DNA of 64,000 bases from Cladocopium goreaui (lineage: Eukaryota > Sar > Dinophyceae > Suessiales > Symbiodiniaceae): contig CAMXCT020006744.1 in assembly GCA_947184155.2 (NCBI GenBank), forward strand, positions 211,857 to 275,856, read 5' to 3'. A model generated the notes under the pieces. It did no database searches, was not told the origin of the DNA, and saw only the letters and a program-made list of their open reading frames with translations. Made by a program: the position numbers and the translations under genes. Positions 35,036 through 46,437 of this stretch are shown one piece after another; the stretch's first letter is position 1, and each line of letters opens with the position of its first letter.

Positions 35036-37990
35036 TTATGAAATCTTGAGATCCATCCCCACGCGATAAAACTTGGGCGCGATGGACTTCCGCGGCACCT
35101 TGCCGCGCCACGTCAGACGCACCTCGCCCTGGAGATGCGGATGCCCTGCAGCCAGGGCCCTGAAAGCCTCCAGCACCGCACTGGGCTCCTGGCCTCAGTG
35201 CAGCTTCGGATGGTGAGATAGTCATGGGGATGGATCCAATCTGCTTTGCTGGTGGTGGTTTAAACTCCATGTCCAAAGACTTTGAACTCCAAAAGTTGAG
35301 GGCCGTATCCCTTAGAAATGTACCGCCTTCCCAGCCCACCAAACTGAAGTCCATGGTACTGAACTCCTCCTTGGACTCGTGGTTGTAGTAGTGCAGCGTG
35401 CCTCCGGGCATCAAGGCTCCCATCAATGGCTGCAGGTTTTCAATCGGCTGGAACTTCAGAAAGGCACAAATCCTGATAGCAGAATCAATCAGTGACCGGC
35501 GTGCTGTGACCGCCCAGGGGAAAGGTGCTAAAGCAGGGAAGAAGCTTTCAGTATTATCCCAAAGCAGGCAGCATCTGTCAGTACCTGTGATCATCCAATC
35601 ATAGGAGTGATTGCACCTATGAATGAATCAAACGAAAGAAAAATACAATGCTTCCTCCCAACCCCATAAACACAAACCAACCTTTTTCGATTCATTGGAT
35701 TATGATTATACCGTTATACCCACCATAATATTGGATCATCACTAGCCCCCTCAGGTTCACCTTTGATGCCTCCGAGCATCCGATTGAAGCTGCCTAGCTG
35801 GGACATGTCCAACAAATCTCCAGCGATGCTGCGCACCGTTCTTTGAAGCTTGTTGTCGCATATGTTGGCCACGGCAAACTCCTTGGCCGCTAAAGGCTGC
35901 TGTAGCTGCCGCATGCTGTTGCCCTGTAAAGGTTTGAAGTGGGAGGTGAACATGAGGTGATTCGACCCGAATTGTGGCAATTTTTACTCGGAAAATTATG
36001 ATAAACCATCATAAACAGGTGGGCCCAAAGCCAAGAATATCCAAAAATGATGGGACTGTATCTGGTTCTTTCTGCTTTGACGATGCTTTCACGTTTCAAT
36101 GATGTCCCTCCCTAGCCCATGTTCTCAGCGTAACCCCGGCTTTGTTCATAAGTCTTCGAGGAGTGACTCACTCCATTCAACATCATTTCAACTATAAAGT
36201 CTCCATGGTAGTGGCACCAGAGACACAAACTTCTAAATCTTCTAAGGGGACAACCCTGAAATGTCCAATAGACGCGTGGTCCCTGACACTGGCACCCCAC
36301 AGCAAATCTTGGTCCATCTGAAAACAAGCGGAACACTGCCGGTTTGTCACCCGGAAGGCTCACACAGAAGATGGAATGAGAAGGGAACAAACATGTCCCA
36401 AAGGAAAACCTTGGTCAATTTTCATGACTCCCCCACCTCCAGATCAGGTCGCCAAAGAAGATCTTTGGTTCTGGGGCATCCTCCCACTAGCTGGGTATGA
36501 AAATTCTTGACCATACTGACCCCCAAGATTCTGGATGGTTTGGTACCGAACATTACCAAACATTAAAGACGACCAATTTGGGTTGTTGTTGGTGGTTTTG
36601 AACCCATCGCTGTGCTCAGCCAGCGGATCATTCTTCACCTCATCCCGCTCAATGCCCAGAACTTCCGCTGGCTCCGACCGAGCACCAAGGACGCAGGCGG
36701 TGATGCCAATGCCAGAGCCTCCACGCGTCATGGGCTTGGAAGATCCACGGGAAGAGGATCTAAATAACAGGAAGATGGGATAGATGTGCCATGTAGATCC
36801 ATGTAGTATATTAGTACACAAGGTGAATATTGGGGTATGGGCCGAAATTTGGCGACACCAACCCCAAGCTTGCATTCCTTCTCGAAATATGGAACATGTT
36901 GAGTGGATCTTTGGACTTCCCTCTGTGGGGCCACCTCTAAACGGATAGTAACGAGTTGCATCAGCCACTGCTAAGCAACATGTTGAAGATCTTTTTGGGG
37001 GAGCCCGGGAGGCAAGGGATGGGCAGCCGACAAAGCATGAAGTGGTCAGGAGTCAGGAATCCGTTCCATCGATGCTGATGCTGATGACGATGACAAGCAC
37101 TATGATGCCTGGTGTAGGCCCTGCCTAGGATAAGGACTCGCTCACCGGGAGCTACCAACGTCGCCAAGCGCTCCCGTTCACCACGTCCTCCCTGGCAGCG
37201 ACTGAAGCGACTCAGGCGCTGGGAGATGTCCAGCCGGAAGGAGAGGCCACTCTCCTGGTGACTCAAGCAGCTCAAGCATCAGCCTGGGGAAGTCCTGCAG
37301 GTGAGCTATCCCTTCTACAATGTTTTGGTCATTTTGGTCATCATGCATCAGTGGGGAATATGACATGTTTGATTATTAAAAAACGGCCCAGAAGGCCTCT
37401 CAGCTGGACAGGAAAACTTGCGGAGCCACTCTGAGATCCCCTTCCCACCTTGTAGATGATCTCCAGGTTGGGGTCCCCGGCCACATGCCGCACCCCTGCC
37501 CTCGACTCATCCAAGCCCACACCGCGTGGCTCGAAGACTGCCACGGAGCGGATGTGCGGCTGCGACAACAAGACCTTGGCATCTCGTTGCAGATCCTCCT
37601 CGCTGTCGCTGGCGGCAAGCACAGCCACGTCCACCATCATGTGATGTTTCGGCAGCCTGGGCACAAACACGTGCCTCGAACCCTCAAACTCGGGCTGTTT
37701 AAGAATGAAACCATCGGCCACGAGCAATATCAAAGCCACCTTCCAAACTCCAAACCCATGTATCTTTGGTTTCATTTTCAACTTCAAGCAGGTATCCTGC
37801 TTTGACATGTTTTGACATGTTTTAACCCAGAGTGACACCCATCCAAAACCAATAGATTCAAACCAAGCATCAACTGCTTCTTGGTGCTACGGCTCAATTC
37901 CCTTGGGGGATCTGCAAAAACGTCATCGCCTCGGCCGAGGCATTGATCCCAGGAAGGTTGGAAGGGTCCAGCATCGTCTTCCAGAACTTA
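35036..37990 (-). CDS. TRM5: Trm5/Met-10-type tRNA methyltransferase
   Basis: Exons on the minus strand: 37990-37905 (uncertain), about 37690-37449 (RDAKVLLSQPHIRSVAVFEP, then VRHVAGDPNLEIIYK), 37254-about 37126 (ESGLSFRLDISQRLSRF, RGERERLATLVAPGERVL), about 36745-36640 (GGSGIGITACVLGARSEPAE, VLGIERDE), about 35935-35755 (AKEFAVANICDNKLQRTVRS, GDLLDMSQLGSFNRML), about 35450-35370 (MGALMPGGTLHYYNHE) and 35190-35036 (KVPRKSIAPKFYRVGMDLKI, TAA). This follows the Trm5 family order: the HxxIxxV segment, F-x-L-D-x, E-R-x-R-L-x-x-L-V-x-P-G-E, a G-x-G-x-G SAM-binding loop, a V-G-I-E-R-D motif, N-x-x-x-N-K-L, G-D, P-G-G-x-x-H-Y-Y and the S-I-A-P C-terminus. Trm5 adds a methyl group at N1 of G37 next to the anticodon. 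TYW2-like relatives share these motifs, so the exact substrate is not proven. The usual D-x-F-A before the glycine loop is not visible and may lie across a splice. Confidence 0.65.
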
Positions 37991-38119
37991 CCCCATTGGG
38001 TGCTTCATTATATTGTTGCAGATATATAGGAACCACAGCAAATATCCAAAATTTAACTTTCAAATGTTTGTAGGATTTTACTTTTCTATCATATCGTATC
38101 TTGGGATTGCTAGATATAC

Positions 38120-38200
38120 ACGTAGTAACTCTTACATATGTATATATATATATATTATATATTTATATATATAATATTTATATTTATATATAATAATGCG
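38120..38200. repeat. TA-rich simple repeat
   Basis: TATATA and ATTTATAT units flanked by unique sequence. Confidence 0.85.
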
Positions 38201-38685
38201 CTTGCGCATTGCTAAGTATGGTGAGTTTGGGGCTCTTATTTTCCCATGTCCCTACGCATACAGGCCACCTGCTATGGTAACCGATGATGCAATCGCCAAG
38301 GGTCCACCCCTTGCGACCATCGCCACCTTCTGCGATGTCCGCAACCGGAGACCTTGACCCCGGCAGCGGGAAAGAACTGTTGCAGCAGTGGCCGTAGCAG
38401 CTACCTGGGGCAATCTCATGCCGCAAACTACTACAAAGCACCCTTACAGAAATCAAAGCCTGCCGAAAACACTTGCCATTGGACTGCAACTAAACCTTTT
38501 GACAAACATAACGCAAGGAATCGCCATGCGGACAGTAGAGAAAGATCAGTGCAAAGGATAAATTCATGTAAACTCTTCAAACAAAAGGGTCGGTCTGCCA
38601 CTGAGACCTGGACAGGGAGCACACACTGAATCACACTGAGTGACTTGAATCAGTTAAATCAGAAAGTTCAATCACACAAACTGGC
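38201..38685. other. no clear gene
   Basis: A minus-strand frame at about 38355-38240 (EGGDGRKGWTLGDCIIGYHS) is open but lacks splice or domain support. Confidence 0.3.
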
Positions 38686-38689
38686 AGTT

Positions 38690-39205
38690 GACTGGCTGTC
38701 AACGGCCGAAAATTATCGAATATTTAACGGTGTGGCACGCCTTCGACCAAGTTACAGAGGACCGGCTGGAGCAGAAACGGCTGGATGCATGGCTGCGGCA
38801 AGCAAATGAGGGCTGCAATCTTTGGCACTCCTTGGTGGGCTCATGGGCTCATGGGTCCATGGCCCAAGATATGCAGAAATGCTTCGTTTCCTCCATTAGA
38901 AAAAATGCGAAATGACTGCATCTGGTGGTCTAGTATTGTATTGCAGTATTGCATCACAAGGTGGGAAGGCAGTGGGCCAACCTTCGAAGCAGGTGGATTG
39001 GAGAATTCACGGGATGATCTCTTGCATCAAAGCTTCCCAGGGTGTAGGTATGCGGATGTCACTGCGCAAAAGCATGCTAGAAACCTCCCATTGCAACAGC
39101 ATCAGGCAAACTTTGGTCAACCGGCTGCACAGCCGGTTGACAGCCCAGAAATGGAAGTTGTCTTGCCATCAGCTGTCAATACATTACAGAATGTAACAGA
39201 ATGAC
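38690..39205 (+). CDS. plus-strand exon candidates, unknown product
   Basis: The plus frame at about 38712-38815 reads LTVWHAFDQVTEDRLEQKRL and then DAWLRQANEG, a charged helix-like stretch with better composition than the opposite strand. A later plus frame (38912-39196) is open but crosses a perfect hairpin. If real, this would be the only plus-strand gene of the window and convergent with the gene at 39.5-40.9 kb. The evidence is weak. Confidence 0.25.
39116..39141. repeat. perfect 12-bp inverted repeat with 2-nt loop
   Basis: GTCAACCGGCTG, then CA, then CAGCCGGTTGAC. A 12-bp GC-rich perfect stem with a two-base loop (too tight as RNA without opening a pair). Confidence 0.95.
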
Positions 39206-39484
39206 CAGGAAGCTCTTGTCCAATGGACGAAAAGGATTGCGTGTTTGACTACGATGCGACTCCCGAAACCTAACGCACAGTTACCGAAATAGATTGAAAT
39301 AGGACATGCTTGTGGGGAGGAGTGCTGTCCTATGGTTCAACTGATTCTAACTTTGCCCTGCACACTTCAGAACCTTCAATCGTAGAGAGTGTTGGGTGCC
39401 ACAATCCAGCTTTGGGATTGCATCAATGCTTTGAGCCAAGGGGTTGCAGCACCCACTGCAGCTTCAATACAAGCAATGAGACCC

Positions 39485-40868
39485 GGGGGGCTCCACCAAG
39501 CTCCATGCACCCATCCCTTGCTGCCTTCTCAAGGAGCTTAGCGGACCTGGCAAGTCATCGAAGTTGCAATCAAATTCGAAGTGAATATATGTGAAAATAT
39601 GACTTGAAATTCGCCAAACCGGGTAACCGAGCCCATCATTTTCTGCTGGTCCTACTTTTCTATCCAATGCTTGAAGCTCATCAACTGGAGTTCTTTGCTC
39701 CATATCCAGCAGTTGGTGATCCACTGGCACTCCGAAGGGCTTGTCCCCGTCGAACGAAGTTGTGGCAGTGGTTCTCCAGCTCCACAAACTGCTGCGGGTC
39801 CGACATTTTCGCATGGATCCGCCTCAAACAACTTGCCAAAACACTCCATGCCACTGCATCATGAGGCGCTTTCTAACACCCTCTCAATGGGTTTCTACCA
39901 AAAAGAAACATTTGCAATTGGGCACACAGTCCTTCCATTCAAAACATTAGCAGCCACAGCCATAACTTGGCCATAACCATAGCCACACATAGCTACAACC
40001 TAGCTGCTATAGCTACAACCATAGCTATACCCCATGCCTCCCCCAGCCTCAGGGGCTCCGTCTTCTCCGCCTTCGCAAACCACTTCCGCCAGCCCGTGGA
40101 GCTGCCACTGGCCTCGCCAACGCTGGCCGTGCCGGTGCCGTCGCCGGGGTCGGCTGAGGCCTCTGCCAGGTCCAGCACCTGCGTCAATGGGAGGACCGGT
40201 GAGTTGAAACCCTAGGAACAAAATGGGAGGTTTAAGGGATTTGAATCGATTTGATACTAATTTGGTAGTTTGTCGCTAGTTCATCAAAATGTTCATCCAG
40301 GTAAGCAACACGAATTGAAAATTGGACCTTTGAGAAGGCGGCTCAGGCCCACAGGCAATTCTGGTCATGCTACTATTGTGTGCGGCAGGCAATCACGCCT
40401 CAAGCCCCCCATTTGGTGCCAGATTTCAAATCGAAACCCGTCTAACACCAACCCCAAAAACCCAATAGCATACGTGCGTTGATGAACCATCAAAATACCC
40501 ATCCCAATTTTATTGCGTTGGAATTCCTACATATCTTGCAATATCGTTCTCAACTCCCCATGTTTCACTGATCAAATCCATTGGAATCCCCCAAAATGAT
40601 CGGAGTTGTTTTTTCCTGTTTTTTCATGTTTTTTCCACAATTGTTCGTCCATTTTTCTCCCTGTTTCCACCATTTTTGTTCAAGGCACCAGCTCCTGCCC
40701 CCTGCGTTGGAAGACGCACTTCGTGGCCCTTGGTGCATAGACCGAGGCCTTGACGTCAGCCTCCACTAGCTCCAACGGCGTGTCATCACCATCTGCGGCC
40801 GTTTTGGCACCCTTGGGGTCCTTGGGGTCGGGGAGGAAGAGGTGCAGGTAGCCGTGGATGGTCAAAAC
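39485..40868 (-). CDS. gene of unknown function, four exon candidates
   Basis: Exon 40868-40689 (180 nt, phase 0 at both ends) follows a CTGCCAG acceptor and ends at a GTGCCT donor; it reads VLTIHGYLHLFLPDPKDPKG and then LELVEADVKASVYAPRATKC. Exon 40211-about 40045 follows CCTAG in the same phase (PLTQVLDLAEASADPGDGTG, then GWRKWFAKAEKTEPLRLGEA). Further candidates are about 39815-39735 (KMSDPQQFVELENHCHNFVR) and about 39551-39485 (SAKLLEKAARDGCMELGGAP). The first two join in frame, which supports them. No family is recognised. The acidic, Gly/Ser-rich middle looks like a linker. Start and stop are not located. Confidence 0.5.
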
Positions 40869-41124
40869 CTGGCAGAAACCCAGGTCTGATCCTATGTTAA
40901 GGTGTTGATGCTTTTGGGTGCAAAACCAGTGAGATTGGGGAATGTAGCCTTATGTAGTCACCATGTCACTATGTTGGGGAGCTCCACCTCGGAAGGAAAC
41001 TAGACGACGGTTGGCCCGAGAGCGAAAAACACGTCCTTCAAGCAGCTCTGAGTATGGTAGTCGTAAAAAATAGTCGGTGAATGGTTGGTGAATTTTATAT
41101 GAGCTATGGAGGGGAAAGTTGTGA

Positions 41125-41448
41125 AATTACACACAGACGCTTTTACACACAAACACTTTCACAGACGCGTTTACACACAGAGACTTTTACACACAAACAC
41201 TTTTACACACAGACACTTTTACACGCAGACGCTTTTACACACAGGCGCTTTTACACGCAGATGCTTTTACACACAGAAGTTTTTACACACAAACACTTTT
41301 ACACAGAAACGCTTTTACACACAGACCCTTTTACACACAGACCCTTTTACACGCAGACGCTTTTACACACAGACGCTTTTACACGCAGATGCTTTTACAC
41401 ACACACACACACTTTCATACACAGAGGCTTTTACATACAGAAGCTTTT
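41125..41448. repeat. 16-bp minisatellite, left block
   Basis: About 20 units of TTTTACACACAGACGC with single-base variants (ACGCAGATGC, ACACAGACCC). It is the same family as the large block at 41.9-44.8 kb, from which it is separated by a 430-bp island. Confidence 0.95.
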
Positions 41449-41536
41449 GAAGAGTGTCTCTATATGACATTTTATGGTCCTGAACTCAAACGGTTCTGTT
41501 TTTGACATCAAGCACATGATGGCATCGAGCTCTGTT

Positions 41537-41878
41537 GCAAACGTTTGCAGACATTTCACTAGTGAAGTATTGTCACATGTGTCATTTACAGCATCATGGT
41601 ACCGATCTTTTTTGGGCCATTTATGTGGGATTTTCCATAATAAAATGAAATAACATGTGTCATACACAGCATCATGGTACCGAGCTTTTTTGGGCCATTT
41701 ATGTGGGATTTTCCATACTAAAATGAAATGACATGTGTCATACACGGCATCATGGTACCGACCTTTTTTGATAGTTTCTGTGGGATATTCCCAGAATAAA
41801 ATGAGATAACGCGTGTCATTTACTGCATTATGGTATTGGACCTTTTTTTGTGCAAACGTTTGCAGACATGTCACTAGT
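41537..41878. repeat. 78-bp tandem repeat flanked by 27-bp direct repeats
   Basis: Between two near-identical 27-bp copies starting GCAAACGTTTGCAGACAT (41537-41563 and 41852-41878, one mismatch), a 78-bp unit recurs: GCATCATGGTACCGA starts at 41591, 41669 and 41747, with a partial, diverged unit on each side. GCAAACGTTTGC is itself palindromic. The minus-strand frame of 147 codons merely reads the 26-residue repeat. Confidence 0.9.
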
Positions 41879-41884
41879 TTGCAG

Positions 41885-44848
41885 ATGCTTTACACACACA
41901 CAGAAGCTTTTACACACAGAAGCTTTTACACACACACACACGCTTTTCTTTTACACACACACACACATTCACACACAGAGGCTTTTACACACAGACGCTT
42001 ACACAGAGACTTTTACACACAGAAGCTTTTACATCACACACACACATACACACACACACACGCTTTTCTTGTACACACACACACACCTTCGCACACAGAG
42101 GCTTTTACACACAGACACTTACACAGAGACTTTTACACACAGACGCTTTTACACACAAACACTTTTACACAAAGACGCTTTTACACACAGAAGCTTTTCC
42201 ACACAGACTCCTTTACACACAGACGCTTTTACACACAGAAGTTTTTACACACAGGCACTTTTTTACACAGACGCTTTTAGACACAGAAGCTTTTACACAG
42301 AGACTTTTACACACAGACGCTTTTACACGCAAACACTTTTACACACAGAGCTTTTACACACAGAAGCTTTTACACACAGACTCCTTTACACACAGACGCT
42401 TTTACACACAGAGAGCTTTTACACACAGACGCTTTTACACACAAACACTTTCACACACAGAGGCTTTTACACACAGAAGCTTTTACACACAGAGGCTTTT
42501 ACACACAGAAGCTTTTAGACACAGGCGCTTTTACACACAGACGCTTTTACACACAGACGCTTTTACACACAGACACTTTTACACACACGCTTTTACACAG
42601 ACGCTTTTACACACAGACGATTTTACACACAGACGCTTTTACACACAGACGCTTTTACACACAGACGCTTTTTGCACACAGACGCTTTTACACACACACA
42701 CTTACATACACACACACTCTTTCACACACAGAGGCTATTACACAGACGCTTTTACACACAGACGCTTTTGCACACAGACACTTTTACACAGTCACTTTTA
42801 CACACAAACACTTTTACACAAACGCTTTTACACACAGACGCTTTTACACACAGACATTTTTACACACAGACTCCTTTACACACAGACGCTTTTACACACA
42901 GACGCTTTTGCACACAGGCACTTTTACACAGTCACTTTTACACACAAACACTTTTACACAAACGCTTTTACACACAGACGCTTTTACACACAGAAGCTTT
43001 TACACACAGACACTTTTACACACAGACGCTCTTACACACAGAAGCTTTTACACAGAGACTTTTACACACAGGCACTTTTACCCACAGAAGCTTTTACACA
43101 CACACGCACACACACACACACACTCTTTTCTTTTACACACACACAGAGGCTTTTACACACAGACGCTTGCCCAGAGACTTTTACACACAGACGCTTTTGC
43201 ACACAAACACTTTCACACACAGAGGCTTTTACACACAGAAGCCTTTACACAGAGACTCCTTTACACACAGACGCTTTTACACACAGAAGCTGGTACACAC
43301 AGAAGCTTTTACACCCAGACGCTTTTACACACAGACACTCTTACACACAGACGTTTTTACACACAAACGCTTTTACACACAGACACTTTTACACACAGAC
43401 ACTTTTACACACAGACTCCTTTACACACAGAGGCTTTTACACACGGAAACTTTTACACACAGACGCTTTTACACACAGGCACTTTTACACAAAGAGGCTT
43501 TTACACACAGACGCTTTTACACACAGACACTTTTACACACACGCTTTTACACAGACGCTTTTACACACAGACGCTTTTACACACAGACGCTTTTACACAC
43601 AGACGCTTTTACACACAGACCCTTTTACACACAGACGCTTTTACACACAACCGCTTTTACACACGGCACTTTTACACACAGACACTTTTACACACAGACG
43701 CTTTTACACACAGACGCTTTTACACACAGACGCTTTTACACACAGACGCTTTTACACACAGACCCTTTTTCACACAAACACTTTCACACACAGAAGTGTT
43801 TACACACAGACACTTTTACACGCAGACGCTTTTACACACAAAAGCTTTTACACACAAAGGCTTTTACACACAGACATTTTTACACACAGACGCTTTTACA
43901 CAGAGGCTTTTACACAGAGGCTTTTACACACAGACGCTTTTACACACAGACGCTTTTACACACAGATGCTTCTACACGCAGACGCTTTTACACGCAGATG
44001 CGTTTTACACACGCACACACGCTTTCACACACAAACGCTTTTACACACAGACGCGTTTACACACAGACGCTTCTACACGCAGACGCTTTTACACGCAGAT
44101 GCTTTTACACGCAGATGCGTTTTACACACGCACACACGCTTTCACACACAAACGCTTTTACACACAGACGCGTTTACACACAGACGCTTCTACAGGCAGA
44201 CGCTTTTACACGCAGATGCGTTTTACACACGCACACACGCTTTCACACACAAACACTTTTACACACAGACGCGTTTTCTACACACAGACGCTTTTACACG
44301 CAGAAGCTTTTTACACACGCACACACACTTTCACACACAAACGCTTTTACACACAGACGCTTTTACACACAGACGCTTTTACACACGGACGCTTTTACAC
44401 ACAAAAGCTTTTACACACAAAGGCTTTTACACACAGACGGTTTTACACACAGACGCTTTTACACTCAGACGCTTTTACACGCAGATGCGTTTTACACACG
44501 CACAAACGCTTTTACACACAGTCGCTTTTACACACAGACGCTTTTACACACAGACGCTTTTACACACAGACGCTTTTACACACAAAAGCTCTTACACACA
44601 AAGGCTTTTACACACAGACGGTTTTACACACAGACGCTTTTACACGCAGACGCTTTTACACGCAGATTCGTTTTACACACGCACGCACGCTTTCACACAC
44701 AAACGCTTTTACACACAGACGCGTTTACACACAGACGCTTTTACACACAGACGCTTTTACACGCAGATGCTTTTTACACACGCACACACGCTTTCACACA
44801 CAAACGCTTTTACACACAGACGCTTTTACACACAGACACTTGTACAGA
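41885..44848. repeat. 16-bp minisatellite, main block, roughly 180 units
   Basis: TTTTACACACAGACGC units with variants (GAAGC, GAGGC, AAACAC) are tandemly repeated for almost 3 kb, with CA-rich insertions near 41925, 42040, 42700 and 43105. The unit is not divisible by three and has no stop in any plus-strand frame, so plus frames stay open for hundreds of codons (up to 752 and 682) with the same 16-residue period (FYTQTLLHTDAFTHRR). I do not call these proteins. Confidence 0.97.
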
Positions 44849-44859
44849 AACGAAAGCGT

Positions 44860-45490
44860 CCATCGCAATTTTTCCGCAGTTTTTGACGTCCAACGTCCAT
44901 TTCGTGCGTGGGTTACGATTGACCAAGTAAAATCGCAATTTTTCCTCAGTTTTTGACGTCCAACGTCCATTTCGTGCGTGGGTTGCGATTGACAACTCAA
45001 AGTCGCAATTTTACCTAGGTTTTTGACGTCCAACGTCCATTTCGTGCGTAAGGGTTGCGATTGACACCTCAAAGTCGCAATTTTTCCTCAGTTTTTGACG
45101 TCCAACGTCCATTTCGTGCGTAAGGGTTGCGATTGACACCTCAAAGTCGCAATTTTTCTTCAGTTTTTGACGTCCAACGTCCATTTCGTGCGAAAGGGTT
45201 GCCGGGGACGCTTCAAAGTCGCAATTTTTCCTCAGTTTTTAACGTCCAACGTCCATTTCGTGCGAAAGGGTTGCGCGCGACCAATAAAAGTTGCAATTTT
45301 TCCTCAGTTTTTGACGTCCAACGTCCATTTCGTGCAAAAGGGTTGCGCGCGACCAATAAAAGTTGCAATTTTTCCTCAGTTTTTGGCGTCCAACGTCCAT
45401 TTCGTGCGAAAGGGTTGCCGGCGACGCTTCAAAATCGCATTTTTACCTAGGTTTTGGACGTCCAACGTCCATTTCGTGCGAAAGGGTTGC
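44860..45490. repeat. 70-72-bp tandem repeat, 9 copies
   Basis: Units share GCAATTTTTCCTCAG, TTTTTGACGTCCAACGTCC and ATTTCGTGCG, with starts of the TTTTGACG motif at 44881, 44951, 45021, 45093, 45165, 45237, 45309, 45381 and 45452. The first two steps are 70 bp, the rest 72 or 71. The array abuts the 16-bp array directly. Confidence 0.95.
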
Positions 45491-45554
45491 GTTTCGTGGC
45501 GCTCCGGCGGCACCGCCCCCGCCTTAAGAGAGAATAGAAGAAGAGCGAGAGGAG

Positions 45555-46082
45555 ATCTGCAGATGTGAAGGTGTGAAGATCTAGATCTGCAAGGTGTGAG
45601 GGTGTGATGATGTAGATCTGCAGATGTGAGGGTGTGAAGATCTAGATCTGCAGGTGTGAGGATGTGAAGATCTAGATCTGCAGGTGTGAGGATGTGAAGA
45701 TCTAGATCTGCAGTGTGAGGGTGTGAAGATCTAGATCTGCAGGTGTGAGGGTGTGAAGATCTAGATCTGCAGGTGTGAGGGTGTGAAGATCTAGATCTGC
45801 AGATGTGAGGGTGTGAAGATCTAGATCTGCAGGTGTGGGTGTGAAGATCTAGATCTGCAGATGTGAGGGTGTGAGAGATCTAGGTGTGAAGGTCTAGATC
45901 TGCAGGTGTGAAGGTGTGAATGAAGATCTAGATCTGCAGATGTCAGGGTGTGAAGGGTGTGAATCTGCAGATGTGAGGGTGTGAAGATCTAGATCTGCAG
46001 GTGTGAGGGTGTGAAGATCTAGATCTGCAGGTGTGAAGGTGTGAAGATGTAGATCAGCAGATGTGAAGGTGTGAAGATGTAG
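45555..46082. repeat. about 30-bp tandem repeat with AGATCTAGATCT palindrome
   Basis: About 17 units of GTGAAGATCTAGATCTGCAG followed by GTGTGAGGGT, with length variants. Each full unit carries a perfect 12-bp palindrome. The minus-strand frame reading Leu-His-Thr-Phe-Thr repeats is an artefact. Confidence 0.95.
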
Positions 46083-46189
46083 TACAACGGCTGCTTTTTT
46101 ACGAAGAACCCTTCGCAGGCGCTCTCGGGAATAAAGAAAAATCAAGAAAAGAAGAAAGTACACAAAAATGTTCAAACATTTCCAAAGGC

Positions 46190-46360
46190 AAAGGCCAGTT
46201 GCTAAGGTTGCCCCTTCCCTCCAATCACTCCCACGCCCAAAGAGCCCACTGGGGGCCATCATGGCAGCACTCACACGCTGGAGCACGGCACCAAAGGCGG
46301 TTGGCATGTCAGGCAACACCGGCATCTGAGGCGCTTGAAAGCTGTTTGAGACCATGCCAG
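46190..46360 (-). CDS. isolated exon candidate, unknown product
   Basis: The minus frame at about 46355-46200 reads PVLPDMPTAFGAVLQRVSAA and then PSGLFGRGSDWREGA, with coding-like composition directly left of a short microsatellite. No family is recognised; downstream it runs into repeat sequence. Confidence 0.3.
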
Positions 46361-46394
46361 GAGCCTGCCAAGAAGCGAATGGCAGGGTTGGACA

Positions 46395-46396
<2 letters not shown>

Positions 46397-46435
<39 letters not shown>

Positions 46436-46437
46436 AT
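46397..46437. repeat. (CATCGT)n hexanucleotide repeat
   Basis: CATCGT repeated about six times. Confidence 0.95.

Noticed and set aside
42672-44930. 752-codon plus-strand open frame as a His/Thr-rich protein
   Set aside because: It is a by-product of the 16-bp satellite: a second plus frame is open for 682 codons with the same repeat, and neither has a unique N-terminal or C-terminal domain.
45555-46082. CRISPR-like array
   Set aside because: The repeats are directly tandem with no unique spacers of constant length, and the genomic context is eukaryotic.
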